A stretch of 64,000 bases of DNA, taken from assembly GCA_039808025.1 (NCBI GenBank), contig JBDHSK010000002.1, forward strand, positions 308,085-372,084. Reading direction: 5' to 3'. Within the stretch, counting starts at the first letter, position 1. The number at the start of each line of letters is the position of its first letter. Below are positions 53,763 through 61,198 of the stretch, in pieces. The DNA comes from Sandaracinobacteroides sp039808025 (GTDB taxonomy: Bacteria; Pseudomonadota; Alphaproteobacteria; Sphingomonadales; Sphingomonadaceae). The notes beneath the pieces were generated by a model. It saw nothing but the letters and a program-made list of their open reading frames with translations, ran no database searches and was not told the origin of the DNA. The translations under genes were made by a program, and so were the position numbers.

Positions 53763-54671
53763 TCAGGAAAAGAGCAGACCCGACAGGCGCCGGCGCACGC
53801 CAACCGACCACGGGTCACCAAAGCCTACCGCCTCGATCAGCTTCAGAAGCTGGGCGCGCGCTGCCCCCTCGTTCCAATCCCGCTCCAGCCGAATGGAATC
53901 CAGCAGGGCCTCGGCTGCGGCATCGCGGTCGCCCGAAGCGAACAGCGCCGTCGCCAGGTCAAGCTTGGCCTGGTGGTCGCCAGGGTCAGCCGCCACCCGT
54001 TGACGAAGCGCTGCCGTCTCGCTGGCCGGGGCCGCCGCTCTCGCCAGCTCGACAGCAGCTCTGGCCTTGACGATGCCGGCGTCCTTGCTGTCGCCAAAGG
54101 GCTGCAAGGCCGCTTCAGCACCCTCAAGCTTACCCTCGGCCAGCAAGGCGCGGGCATAACCGCCGGCAATCTCGGGATGATCGGGCGCTTCGCGCGCCAG
54201 CGCTGCAAACATCGCCGCCGCCTGCTGCGGGTCACCGGCGGCCAGAACCGCCTCGGCCTCGGCCACCAGTTCCTCAAGTCCGGCCTCTTTCTCGGTCTGC
54301 GGCGCCTGTGCCAGCAGCTTGTCAATGAAGGCCTTCAGCTCGCGCTCGGATTTCACCCCTACGAACCCGTCAACCGGCTGGCCCCCCAGAAAGGCATAGA
54401 CGGTAGGCACCGACTGAATGCGGAACTGCTCGGCAATGAGTCGGTTGTTGTCGATATCGATGGCGACATGGCTGATGCGGCCCTTGCCATGTTCGTGCAC
54501 CACCTTGTCGAGCAGTGGTGCCAGCTGCTTGCATGGGCCGCACCATTCCGCAGTGAAGCGGACGATCACCGGCCCCTTCAGCGACGCCTCAAGCACATCA
54601 CGCCGAAAGGCGTCGATTGCGGCTCGTTGTTCCTGAGACAAAGAAAGGCTGGCCACGCGCTGCTCCTGCAA
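53763..54671 (-). CDS. Thioredoxin-TPR protein (CnoX/YbbN type)
   Basis: 302 residues. Thioredoxin domain at the N-terminus with an intact redox site WCGPC (FTAEWCGPCKQLAPLL) and SVPTVYAFLGG, followed by a TPR-rich part (DPQQAAAMFAALAREAPDHPE, HQAKLDLATALFASGDRDAAAE). CnoX holds unfolded proteins and hands them to chaperonin; the CxxC here means a redox-active version, as reported for Caulobacter. Heads a thioredoxin-LON-trm112 operon. Confidence 0.88.
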   Translation of the reverse strand: MQEQRVASLSLSQEQRAAIDAFRRDVLEASLKGPVIVRFTAEWCGPCKQLAPLLDKVVHEHGKGRISHVAIDIDNNRLIAEQFRIQSVPTVYAFLGGQPVDGFVGVKSERELKAFIDKLLAQAPQTEKEAGLEELVAEAEAVLAAGDPQQAAAMFAALAREAPDHPEIAGGYARALLAEGKLEGAEAALQPFGDSKDAGIVKARAAVELARAAAPASETAALRQRVAADPGDHQAKLDLATALFASGDRDAAAEALLDSIRLERDWNEGAARAQLLKLIEAVGFGDPWSVGVRRRLSGLLFS

Positions 54672-54804
54672 GGTTGATTCGATCAGCTGAAATCGCGCCA
54701 GCTATATGGGCATGGAAAAAACCATATGGAAGGGGCTTGCAAGGTGCTGCCATAGCGGCTAGAGCCGCGCCCTCAGCCGTTGGCACCCCGGTGCCCGAGG
54801 TTGA

Positions 54805-54879
54805 GCGGGCGTAGCTCAGGGGTAGAGCGCAACCTTGCCAAGGTTGAAGTCGAGGGTTCGAATCCCTTCGCCCGCTCCA
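54805..54879 (+). tRNA. tRNA-Gly (anticodon GCC)
   Basis: Acceptor GCGGGCG/CGCCCGC, anticodon stem AACCT/AGGTT with loop TGCCA (GCC), T arm GGTTCGAATCC, discriminator T and encoded CCA (54877-54879). 75 nt. It marks the left boundary of the accessory region. Confidence 0.95.
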
Positions 54880-54909
54880 GTTTTCCAAAGGAAAATCAAG
54901 CATTTGAAG

Positions 54910-54931
54910 ACGGCCCTTCGGGGCCGTTTTT
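54910..54931 (+). terminator. Rho-independent terminator of tRNA-Gly
   Basis: ACGGCCC and GGGCCGT pair perfectly around a TTCG tetraloop, followed by TTTTT. 31 bp after the tRNA. Confidence 0.92.
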
Positions 54932-54974
54932 GCTTAGAGCGGCCTCTATCAGTCGTGATCTAGGCGCAGTCTAG

Positions 54975-55816
54975 GGTCAGGACTCATTGATTGAGCCAGA
55001 ATATGACGGTTACGGCGATGCATATAGCTGAGAAGAAGGTATGGGCACAGCGGTCGTAGCGGGTATGAATGCGTCGCCAGTCCTTGATTTTGCCAAACAT
55101 ATTTTCGATCCTGTGGCGCTGATGATAGAGCCTTCTGTCGTGAGGGATCGGAACCTTTCGGCTTTTCCTCGAGGGGATACAGGCAGCGATGCCGCGTTCG
55201 GCCAGGGCTGTGCGGAACCAGGCGGCATCATAGCCACGATCCGCCAGCAAAACTTTGGCCTTGGGCAGGGCGTCGAGCATCAGCGCTGCGCCCTTGAAGT
55301 CGCTCATCTGCCCTTCGGTCAGTAGCATGATCAGCGGTCGGCCCCTGCCATCGCAGACAGCGTGCAGCTTCGAGTTCAGACCACCTCGTGTGCGTCCAAT
55401 ACAGCGTCGAAGAGTCCCTTTTTTAACAGGCTTGCTGCCGTCCGATGTGCCTTGAGATGCGTGGCATCGATCATCAGCTGATCCGGTTCGCCTCCCTGTG
55501 CTGCCAGGGCTGCAAAGATCCTGTTGAACACACCCATGCGGCTCCAGCGGACGAAGCGATTGTAGATGGTCTTGTGCGGGCCGTAGGCTGCCGGCGCATC
55601 CCGCCACCGGAGCCCGTTCCGTATCACGAAGATGATGCCCGAGATCACCCTGCGATCATCAACGCGCGGTATGCCGTGCGGCAGTGGAAAATACGGCTCG
55701 ATCCGACGCATCTGCGCCCGTGACAACCAGAACAGATCACCCATGACAACGCCTCCCCACGTCGCCATTGAATCAGCCGATCGAAACCTCCGCAACCAAT
55801 TTAATAGGTCCTGAGC
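54975..55816 (-). mobile_element. IS5-family insertion sequence, intact
   Basis: 842 bp. Imperfect terminal inverted repeats: left GGGTCAGGACTCATTGA, right (reverse strand) GGCTCAGGACCTATTAA. CTAG occurs on both sides (54971-54974 and 55817-55820), the expected duplication or target for many IS5-type elements; a 2-bp TA is also possible. It carries a two-frame transposase with a slippery site. It inserted 18 bp beyond the stop of the patatin gene, leaving that gene whole. Confidence 0.88.
54984..55744 (-). CDS. IS5-family DDE transposase, -1 frameshift
   Basis: Two overlapping frames. The first (ATG 55744 with GGGGAGG 7 nt upstream) gives the helix-turn-helix part LSRAQMRRIEPYFPL and the first catalytic Asp in LMIDATHLKAH. 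The second (from about 55425 down to 54984) gives RGGLNSKLHAVCDGRGRPL, the second Asp in LLADRGYDAAWFR and the Glu in HRIENMFGKIKDWRRI. They join by -1 slippage at A-AAA-AAG (around 55419-55425), a textbook heptamer. All three DDE residues are present, so the fusion is probably active. Confidence 0.9.
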
Positions 55817-55837
55817 CTAGTCCCTTGATTGTGAAAC

Positions 55838-57070
55838 TCATGGGTTTCCTGCCCGCGAAACGTTGCGACCGCCTTTCTGTCCGGAATACTGTGCCAGATT
55901 CGCTGCATCGATGTTTGCGGCGGGCGCTTTCGTTACAAGACCTGCAGTGCGCAGGCTGGCATCGGCCCCGGCGTAGCCGACCTTTAGCAACAGTTCGATT
56001 TCGGAAGGAGAAAAGGGATTGAGGCGGGTCCGCAGGCGGGCTGCCAGCAATGCGGCGTCGTCCGGAAGCGAAACCGCATCCTCGAGGCCATAGGCGCTGA
56101 TCGGGGTCTCGATGCTCCAGAAGGCAACATGACGCTGTTTGAGATTGTGAACGCCAAAGAGCAGGCGCTTGCGGGAGTTTTCCGCCTGCTGCTGGACGAT
56201 GTTAAGGACCCGATAGACTTGGCCGAACCAACGGCCCGTCGGTGAGCCAAGTTCAGGCATGGTGGCGCCGGCATTGCTGACCAGAACGGTGCGGCAGCGG
56301 CGCCAGATGCGTTCCAGACCGAGATTGTCGTACACGCCGCCGTCGGTCAGCACGGCCTGCTGCGTGAAAGGTGCCTTGTGTAGATCGGCCCCGTCCATCG
56401 GTTTGACGCTGCCGCTCTCAAAGTTGAGCCGGACGGGCGATAGGAACGGCGGAAACGCGGACGATGCGGCAACGACGCAGGATAGAGCCAGACGCGGATG
56501 GTCGATCCGACCGACGCGGTGATCAGCGGCGTAGTCCTTGGCAAACCTCCATCCGCTTCCGGTCTGAAGATTGGTTGCCATGAACGTGAAGCGCGGCTTA
56601 TCGGGGAGGTCCTGCAGGGTCGCTCCACCGAACAGGTGGCGGTCATAGGCTTTGGCCACTTCGCCTGCTGCGGTGAAGCTTGGAAGGAGACCCAGAAGAA
56701 TCGCCTTCACATCGACGCCGACGGTCGCAAAGCGGGCGATCGGACCGATGACCTGTTCATCCAGGTTCATCGCGCGACCATTCGCGTCAAAATTCAGCCG
56801 GGACCATGCCGTGCCGAGTACGCCTGCCGTGATGGAGCCGCCCGAGACACTCGCGATCTCACGCAGGCGCGGCAGGAAGCCGAACTCATTGAGCCGCACC
56901 AACGCGCCCGCGTGATAGAGCATGGCACGGTAGCCGCCGCCGGACAGGCACAGACCGATGACATCCTCGACTTTGCCTCCGGTCAGAAAATCGTTGCGTC
57001 CGGCCTGGGCCTCGAAAAGGCCCTGAAGATCACTGCGCTGTGGTGTCGCCGGAGCATCCGCTCCTGTCAC
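55838..57070 (-). CDS. Patatin-like phospholipase, probable effector
   Basis: 410 residues, no signal peptide. Oxyanion motif GGGYRA (44-49) in IGLCLSGGGYRAM, nucleophile Ser76 in SVSGGS, and catalytic Asp243 in LTDGGVYDNLG, so the Ser-Asp dyad is complete. Patatins split membrane phospholipids; in CBASS systems they kill the infected cell. Start is GTG 57070, whose GTGA overlaps the stop of the E2-E1-JAB gene, so it is made with that protein. Best read as the toxic arm of the cassette; being a housekeeping lipase is less likely given the coupling. Confidence 0.88.
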   Translation of the reverse strand: MTGADAPATPQRSDLQGLFEAQAGRNDFLTGGKVEDVIGLCLSGGGYRAMLYHAGALVRLNEFGFLPRLREIASVSGGSITAGVLGTAWSRLNFDANGRAMNLDEQVIGPIARFATVGVDVKAILLGLLPSFTAAGEVAKAYDRHLFGGATLQDLPDKPRFTFMATNLQTGSGWRFAKDYAADHRVGRIDHPRLALSCVVAASSAFPPFLSPVRLNFESGSVKPMDGADLHKAPFTQQAVLTDGGVYDNLGLERIWRRCRTVLVSNAGATMPELGSPTGRWFGQVYRVLNIVQQQAENSRKRLLFGVHNLKQRHVAFWSIETPISAYGLEDAVSLPDDAALLAARLRTRLNPFSPSEIELLLKVGYAGADASLRTAGLVTKAPAANIDAANLAQYSGQKGGRNVSRAGNP

Positions 57071-59331
57071 GACGCGCCTCCAGCATCCGTGAGACCTGCA
57101 CCGCTGACGGCAAACGTAAAATGCTCATCCTGCGCCGCAATCGCCATGAGCCCCGGCAGACCTTCGTTCTCCAGTTCCTGCCCGAGCCAGAGAAGCTGGA
57201 CGATGTCGGTGCTGCTGGGCATGGCTGACGCGCGGTCGGGGTGCGAATGCCATTCCCCGACGTAGCGAAGTTGATACAAGGTCGCGGTAACCGCCGCGCT
57301 GACCTGTCCGGCTAGATCGGCGACGCCGCGTTCAAATCCGGTTTGCGAGGCGCGGCTGTCCTCCGGGGCCGGGAGCGCGTGTGCGATGTGGACCGATTGA
57401 CGGCTCATATCCGCGATTCCGAGGAGAACCCCGCCCGTTTCATTCGGCAGCTTCGCGTGCCGCATGGTGGCAAGACGATCAAGGAGGTCTGCGTCATAGG
57501 AGACGGTCCATGCACCGAAAGAGACACGGGTGACTGCCGCGCCCTTTCGCTGAACACGTTGGACTTCCCCCGTGGTGGACAGAGTCCAGATGGTGATGGC
57601 GGCACCATCGTCCGCCAGCGCTGACGCGATACCCTTGGCCGCGAGCGCGCTCAGGATGGCAGCATTGCTGGCCGGAATGCGGTTGGTCAGAGCTCGGCAG
57701 GATCCGGTGTAGCGCACGCCGGGGCCGTCTGTGCCGAGATGTCTCGCCAGAGACGGCTCCGTCAGTATGAACCGGTGATACTGCGCCTCCAGATCGCGCA
57801 GGGTGAGCGCGCGGTCGGCGCTTTCGGCGAGAAGAACGACTGCGGTACCGGCGGGATTGAAGAAAGCGCAGACGCGGCGCGCCGCCACATCCGGCAGATC
57901 GGACAAGTGCCGGGAGACCGCAACGGACGCGGAAGCGTCAATGATAATATCGGCGTCCTTCAGTGCGGCCGCGAGCTTGGGCGCAGCCTGGTCATCCGGC
58001 TTCAGCACGTGGCAGGCAATGGCCGCCACAGGTTCGTCGAGGAGCCCCGAAAGCCGGTGTGCGAGCGCGTCGGCTTTTGGTGCGCCGATATCTGTGGCAA
58101 ATAGGGCGTGGCGCGCGAGATTGTGCGGCAGGAGATGATCCTCATCGATGATCGTCCATTCAAACGCGCCCTCGCGCGCGAGATCGGCAGAGAGCTGAGA
58201 GCCGAGAGAACCTGCACCGATCAGGACCGCGCGACGGCGGTCGGGCCCCGCGTGACCCGCAACGGCTGCGGCGAGATCACGGTTCAGCGCGAAATGCACC
58301 TGAGCCGGCTCGATGCGTGACGGGTCGGAGCTGGCTGCTCCTTCCGGAAAGGCCAGCATGTAGCCGCGCTTATCACCGACGCCGGTATTGTTGGCATAGA
58401 GCACGCCGAGCGCGACGCCGATGTCCCCGGCGGTGTCGTAGGTCAGGAATGCGCGGACATCATTGACGCCGGGCCGCTCTCCGACAGCGATCGGAAAGGC
58501 GACCACAATGGCGAGCCGCGTTGAAAGGCGGCGCACATGGTCCGGACCAAGGCCTTTCCATGTCTTCAGGCGCGATTTCAGTTGGTCGATGAGGCGGATG
58601 CCGTGCGGCTCAAGCTCGGCAGCAAGTGCCGTGAGCGTGTCCGGCGCATGACGAAGCCGGGCCATGGCCTGCGGCTCGGCCTGAAATGCCAGCACCGTGA
58701 AGGCTGGGGGATGAGGATCATTCGGCACGGCGGGGCGCGAGATGATAAGGTTCTCGTTGTCGGGCCGTATCATGCCCGCTAGTTCGATAGGCTCCTGTCC
58801 TTCGACCAGCGCGGCGGCAGGAAGTATCAGGCCGATTTGCGAGCTGAAGAACAACGGATCGGGTGGTTGCGCCGGGTCGTGCAATTCGCCCCGCGCTGCC
58901 CTGGCGAGCCAAAGCTGAATACGACGCGCGATGTCCTGGGCGGACACCGTCAGTCGGGCTTCGGCCCATGGGCGGTCGTCTATGCACAGGGCACAAGGGC
59001 CGCCCGGCGGCGACCAGTTCTGATGCAGCGTATCGGGGAAGTCCGGACGCAGCGATACAACGCTGAACGGACCCTCGGTGAAGGGGAATACGACGGCAAC
59101 GGGTTCAACGGCCTTGATCGGGTGGGCCAGGTCCTGTGGACGTTCGACATTGACATCCAAGGCTACTGCGGCGTGGCCGCTTTCGGATGACTGTCGCAGG
59201 CCGGCAAGGGTGATACCGGGCAGCGATCCCTGCACGGCGAGGGACGCCAGTTCTCTTGAGAGAACCGGCGTCAGTTCACCGATTTCGGGGACTTCAGCAC
59301 CGAAGCTGGTCCACCACGCGTGCAGGGTCAT
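57067..59331 (-). CDS. Single-chain E2-E1-JAB ubiquitin-like protein
   Basis: 754 residues with three linked parts. About 50-160: prokaryotic E2-like domain (VVFPFTEGPFSVVSLRP, then GPCALCID with candidate catalytic Cys116, then IQLWLARAARGEL). About 365-590: ThiF/E1 adenylation domain with nucleotide loop GAGSLG (372-377), IIDEDHL and a Cys545 in TGSCRALTNRIP as likely E1 thioester Cys. About 612-754: JAB/JAMM protease with E631 (NETGG), H695 and H697 in HSHP, and D709. All catalytic residues are kept. It could activate, conjugate and remove a small protein tag. CBASS Cap2 carries E2-E1 and Cap3 the JAB as separate proteins; here they are fused. Coupled to MBL upstream (3 bp) and patatin downstream (overlap). 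Confidence 0.86.
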   Translation of the reverse strand: MTLHAWWTSFGAEVPEIGELTPVLSRELASLAVQGSLPGITLAGLRQSSESGHAAVALDVNVERPQDLAHPIKAVEPVAVVFPFTEGPFSVVSLRPDFPDTLHQNWSPPGGPCALCIDDRPWAEARLTVSAQDIARRIQLWLARAARGELHDPAQPPDPLFFSSQIGLILPAAALVEGQEPIELAGMIRPDNENLIISRPAVPNDPHPPAFTVLAFQAEPQAMARLRHAPDTLTALAAELEPHGIRLIDQLKSRLKTWKGLGPDHVRRLSTRLAIVVAFPIAVGERPGVNDVRAFLTYDTAGDIGVALGVLYANNTGVGDKRGYMLAFPEGAASSDPSRIEPAQVHFALNRDLAAAVAGHAGPDRRRAVLIGAGSLGSQLSADLAREGAFEWTIIDEDHLLPHNLARHALFATDIGAPKADALAHRLSGLLDEPVAAIACHVLKPDDQAAPKLAAALKDADIIIDASASVAVSRHLSDLPDVAARRVCAFFNPAGTAVVLLAESADRALTLRDLEAQYHRFILTEPSLARHLGTDGPGVRYTGSCRALTNRIPASNAAILSALAAKGIASALADDGAAITIWTLSTTGEVQRVQRKGAAVTRVSFGAWTVSYDADLLDRLATMRHAKLPNETGGVLLGIADMSRQSVHIAHALPAPEDSRASQTGFERGVADLAGQVSAAVTATLYQLRYVGEWHSHPDRASAMPSSTDIVQLLWLGQELENEGLPGLMAIAAQDEHFTFAVSGAGLTDAGGAS

Positions 59332-59334
59332 GCG

Positions 59335-60468
59335 CTAGCCCGCCCGCGCCGGGGTCGAGATCACGCTGGCCGCGCCGACCGTTGCCGACACCGACAGCAG
59401 CGTCGCGCCCCGCTCGGTGATTTCGATGGTCGAGGGCTTGGGCTTGCTCGATGAGGGCAGGTCCATCGTGACCTTGAAGGCTCCGTCCTTCATATTGGCC
59501 ACACGCTTGTAATAGTTGGCCGCTTCTCGGTGCGGCGGCTGCACGTCTTTGTCTTCAGCGCTGCCCTTCACCGGGATCGACTTGCTGGTGGACATCATCG
59601 TGCAGCGCGGCTGACCCTGTGCTTCGTACAGCCATTTCACGTCGGGGGTGGGCTTGGTCTCGTCCTCACCCTTCTCGGGGCCGATTGACAGATACGAGCA
59701 GTGATGCGGGATCTTGAAGATATCCCAGCGCAGCCGATCTTCCCGCTTGTGACGCCTTGTGGTCTGCACGATCTGATCGATGGAATCGTAGTTGATGTCG
59801 GACATGAACAGCGCGTGAGTTTCACGCGAACCTTCAAGGAAGGTCGCCTGGAACACGACGCTGTCCTGGTTGCGGTCGACGATTCCGTTATCATCCTGCC
59901 GCCAGCCGAACGGGCTGTGGATGAAGAACTGCACCCGCTCCGGCCCGGCAGTCGAGAACCCCGGCACGAGCTGCCCCGCATCGGTGATAAGATGCGCGCG
60001 CGATTCCAAGGTCAGGTCGTTCTTCTCCAGCCACTCCTTCAGTTTCGCGGGTCGGGAGAACACGCGGATGCCGTAGCCCTTCTTGAGGCGGTAGCGGGCC
60101 TCCTGCCGGATGATGCGCGCGCTGTCCGCGCAGCCTTCTTCGAGGATGGCGGCAGCAGGGACCCATAATTCGCGGATTCTGATGCGGCCTTCACCCTGAT
60201 ACTTGGCGGCATGGTCAAGCCAGAAGAAATCCCCGGACCCGCAGCAATGATCGTCGTCGAGGTGGGTAAAGAGCACGACATCGTAGTAGTCGCGCTTGGC
60301 AGCGCGCAGGTCAGACTTCAATTCGGTCGGCAGATCGATGCGCCGATCCCATGGGTCTTCGGGGTTGCGCATGTCGGCAAAGTCCACAAGCAGCTTTCGG
60401 CCGTCGGCAAGATCGAAGCGCGTGCAGTCGGCATTGCCGAGCGGATGAAATGTGATTTTAGCGGTCAT
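59335..60468 (-). CDS. ComEC-like metallo-beta-lactamase-fold protein
   Basis: 377 residues, cytosolic. Metal motif THLDDDHCCG (68-77) is the HxDxDH form seen in ComEC/Rec2-type hydrolases rather than classical HxHxDH. Further ligand candidates are D in MSDINYDS and the His pair in IPHHCSYLSI. Substrate may be a nucleic acid, nucleotide or other phosphodiester. Placed directly ahead of the E2-E1-JAB gene (3 bp gap), so it is a core member of the cassette. Its start overlaps the tiny upstream ORF. Confidence 0.85.
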   Translation of the reverse strand: MTAKITFHPLGNADCTRFDLADGRKLLVDFADMRNPEDPWDRRIDLPTELKSDLRAAKRDYYDVVLFTHLDDDHCCGSGDFFWLDHAAKYQGEGRIRIRELWVPAAAILEEGCADSARIIRQEARYRLKKGYGIRVFSRPAKLKEWLEKNDLTLESRAHLITDAGQLVPGFSTAGPERVQFFIHSPFGWRQDDNGIVDRNQDSVVFQATFLEGSRETHALFMSDINYDSIDQIVQTTRRHKREDRLRWDIFKIPHHCSYLSIGPEKGEDETKPTPDVKWLYEAQGQPRCTMMSTSKSIPVKGSAEDKDVQPPHREAANYYKRVANMKDGAFKVTMDLPSSSKPKPSTIEITERGATLLSVSATVGAASVISTPARAG

Positions 60469-60553
60469 GGGGTCCTTCTTCCTGCTCTGCCCTTGCGGGC
60501 GTTGTGATGCGCCGCCTGGGCTTGCGCTTGTGCGGCTCGGTTGTGTTTGGCAT
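60458..60553 (-). CDS. Tiny basic ORF overlapping MBL start
   Basis: 31 residues (MPNTTEPHKRKPRRRITTPA..., ending GPHDR). Basic at the N-terminal half, acidic at the end. ATG 60553 has GGGAGG 9 nt upstream, the best ribosome site in the cassette; another ATG lies two codons earlier. The stop overlaps the MBL start by 11 bp, which would couple translation. It may be a leader peptide that sets MBL translation, or a small protein of the system. It is too short for a ubiquitin fold and lacks a C-terminal GG. Confidence 0.4.
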   Translation of the reverse strand: MPNTTEPHKRKPRRRITTPARAEQEEGPHDR

Positions 60554-60612
60554 TTGCATCGTCCTCCCTTTCGATCTCGTTCAATGAATCTGTTGAACGG
60601 CTCTCAAAAAAA

Positions 60613-61176
60613 TCACCCGACGGGGCAGTAGACAAATTCGACGCCGCCGGTGTCGGCGGCGCTTTCGCGCCTGAGAAGAAAGCCCTGTTCCCAGAGTTGC
60701 TTGAACTTCATGCTGGCATTCGCGATCGACAGGTTCCTTTGCGCCGCAAAATCTGCCGCGCGTGTCTGCGGACGGCTCATCGCGAACTGAAACGCCTCAC
60801 GCGTGCCAGCACTCGGTTCAAGGCCAATCAGCTTTGCGGTCTTTCCCCGCCACACCAGCATTGGCTGTTCCTTCTTTTCGCCCGCCGCATCGATATTCTC
60901 GATCATGTCGGGATCAGTCAGATCGACGAGGCAGAACCCTTTGGTCCGGCGATACCGCCGGGCCAGTTCGATGATGGTTTCGGACGCGAAGGATATGTCC
61001 ACGCGCTTTACATCCTTCATCGATACGCGGAAGACGACCGTGCCGGCGTGGTCTTCCACAAAGCCGAGCAGGCGCTGATAGACTTCCCGTCCTTGGCTGC
61101 GCCCCCATCCTTCAGGGCGGTCCATGTATGAAATCAGGGGAAGCACTCGCGTTGTCGCCTCGTTCATCCGGTTCAT
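60613..61176 (-). CDS. STAS-like (DUF4325) plus winged-helix protein
   Basis: 187 residues. About 30-100 is a STAS-like domain (VVFRVSMKDVKRVDISFASETIIELARRY, FCLVDLTDPDMIEN). About 135-187 looks like a winged helix-turn-helix (TRAADFAAQRNLSIANASMKFKQLWEQGFLLRRE). Two ATGs, 61176 and 61167; no strong ribosome site. 22 bp after the GHKL ATPase gene. Such pairs are built like anti-sigma/anti-anti-sigma switches and probably act as a signalling unit. The winged helix suggests DNA binding. Confidence 0.78.
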   Translation of the reverse strand: MNRMNEATTRVLPLISYMDRPEGWGRSQGREVYQRLLGFVEDHAGTVVFRVSMKDVKRVDISFASETIIELARRYRRTKGFCLVDLTDPDMIENIDAAGEKKEQPMLVWRGKTAKLIGLEPSAGTREAFQFAMSRPQTRAADFAAQRNLSIANASMKFKQLWEQGFLLRRESAADTGGVEFVYCPVG

Positions 61177-61198
61177 TTAATCAGATTCGGGTGGGACG

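Noticed and set aside
55838..57070. Patatin gene disrupted by the IS element
   Set aside because: The IS right end and CTAG lie 18 bp beyond the stop codon; the catalytic dyad and C-terminus are intact.
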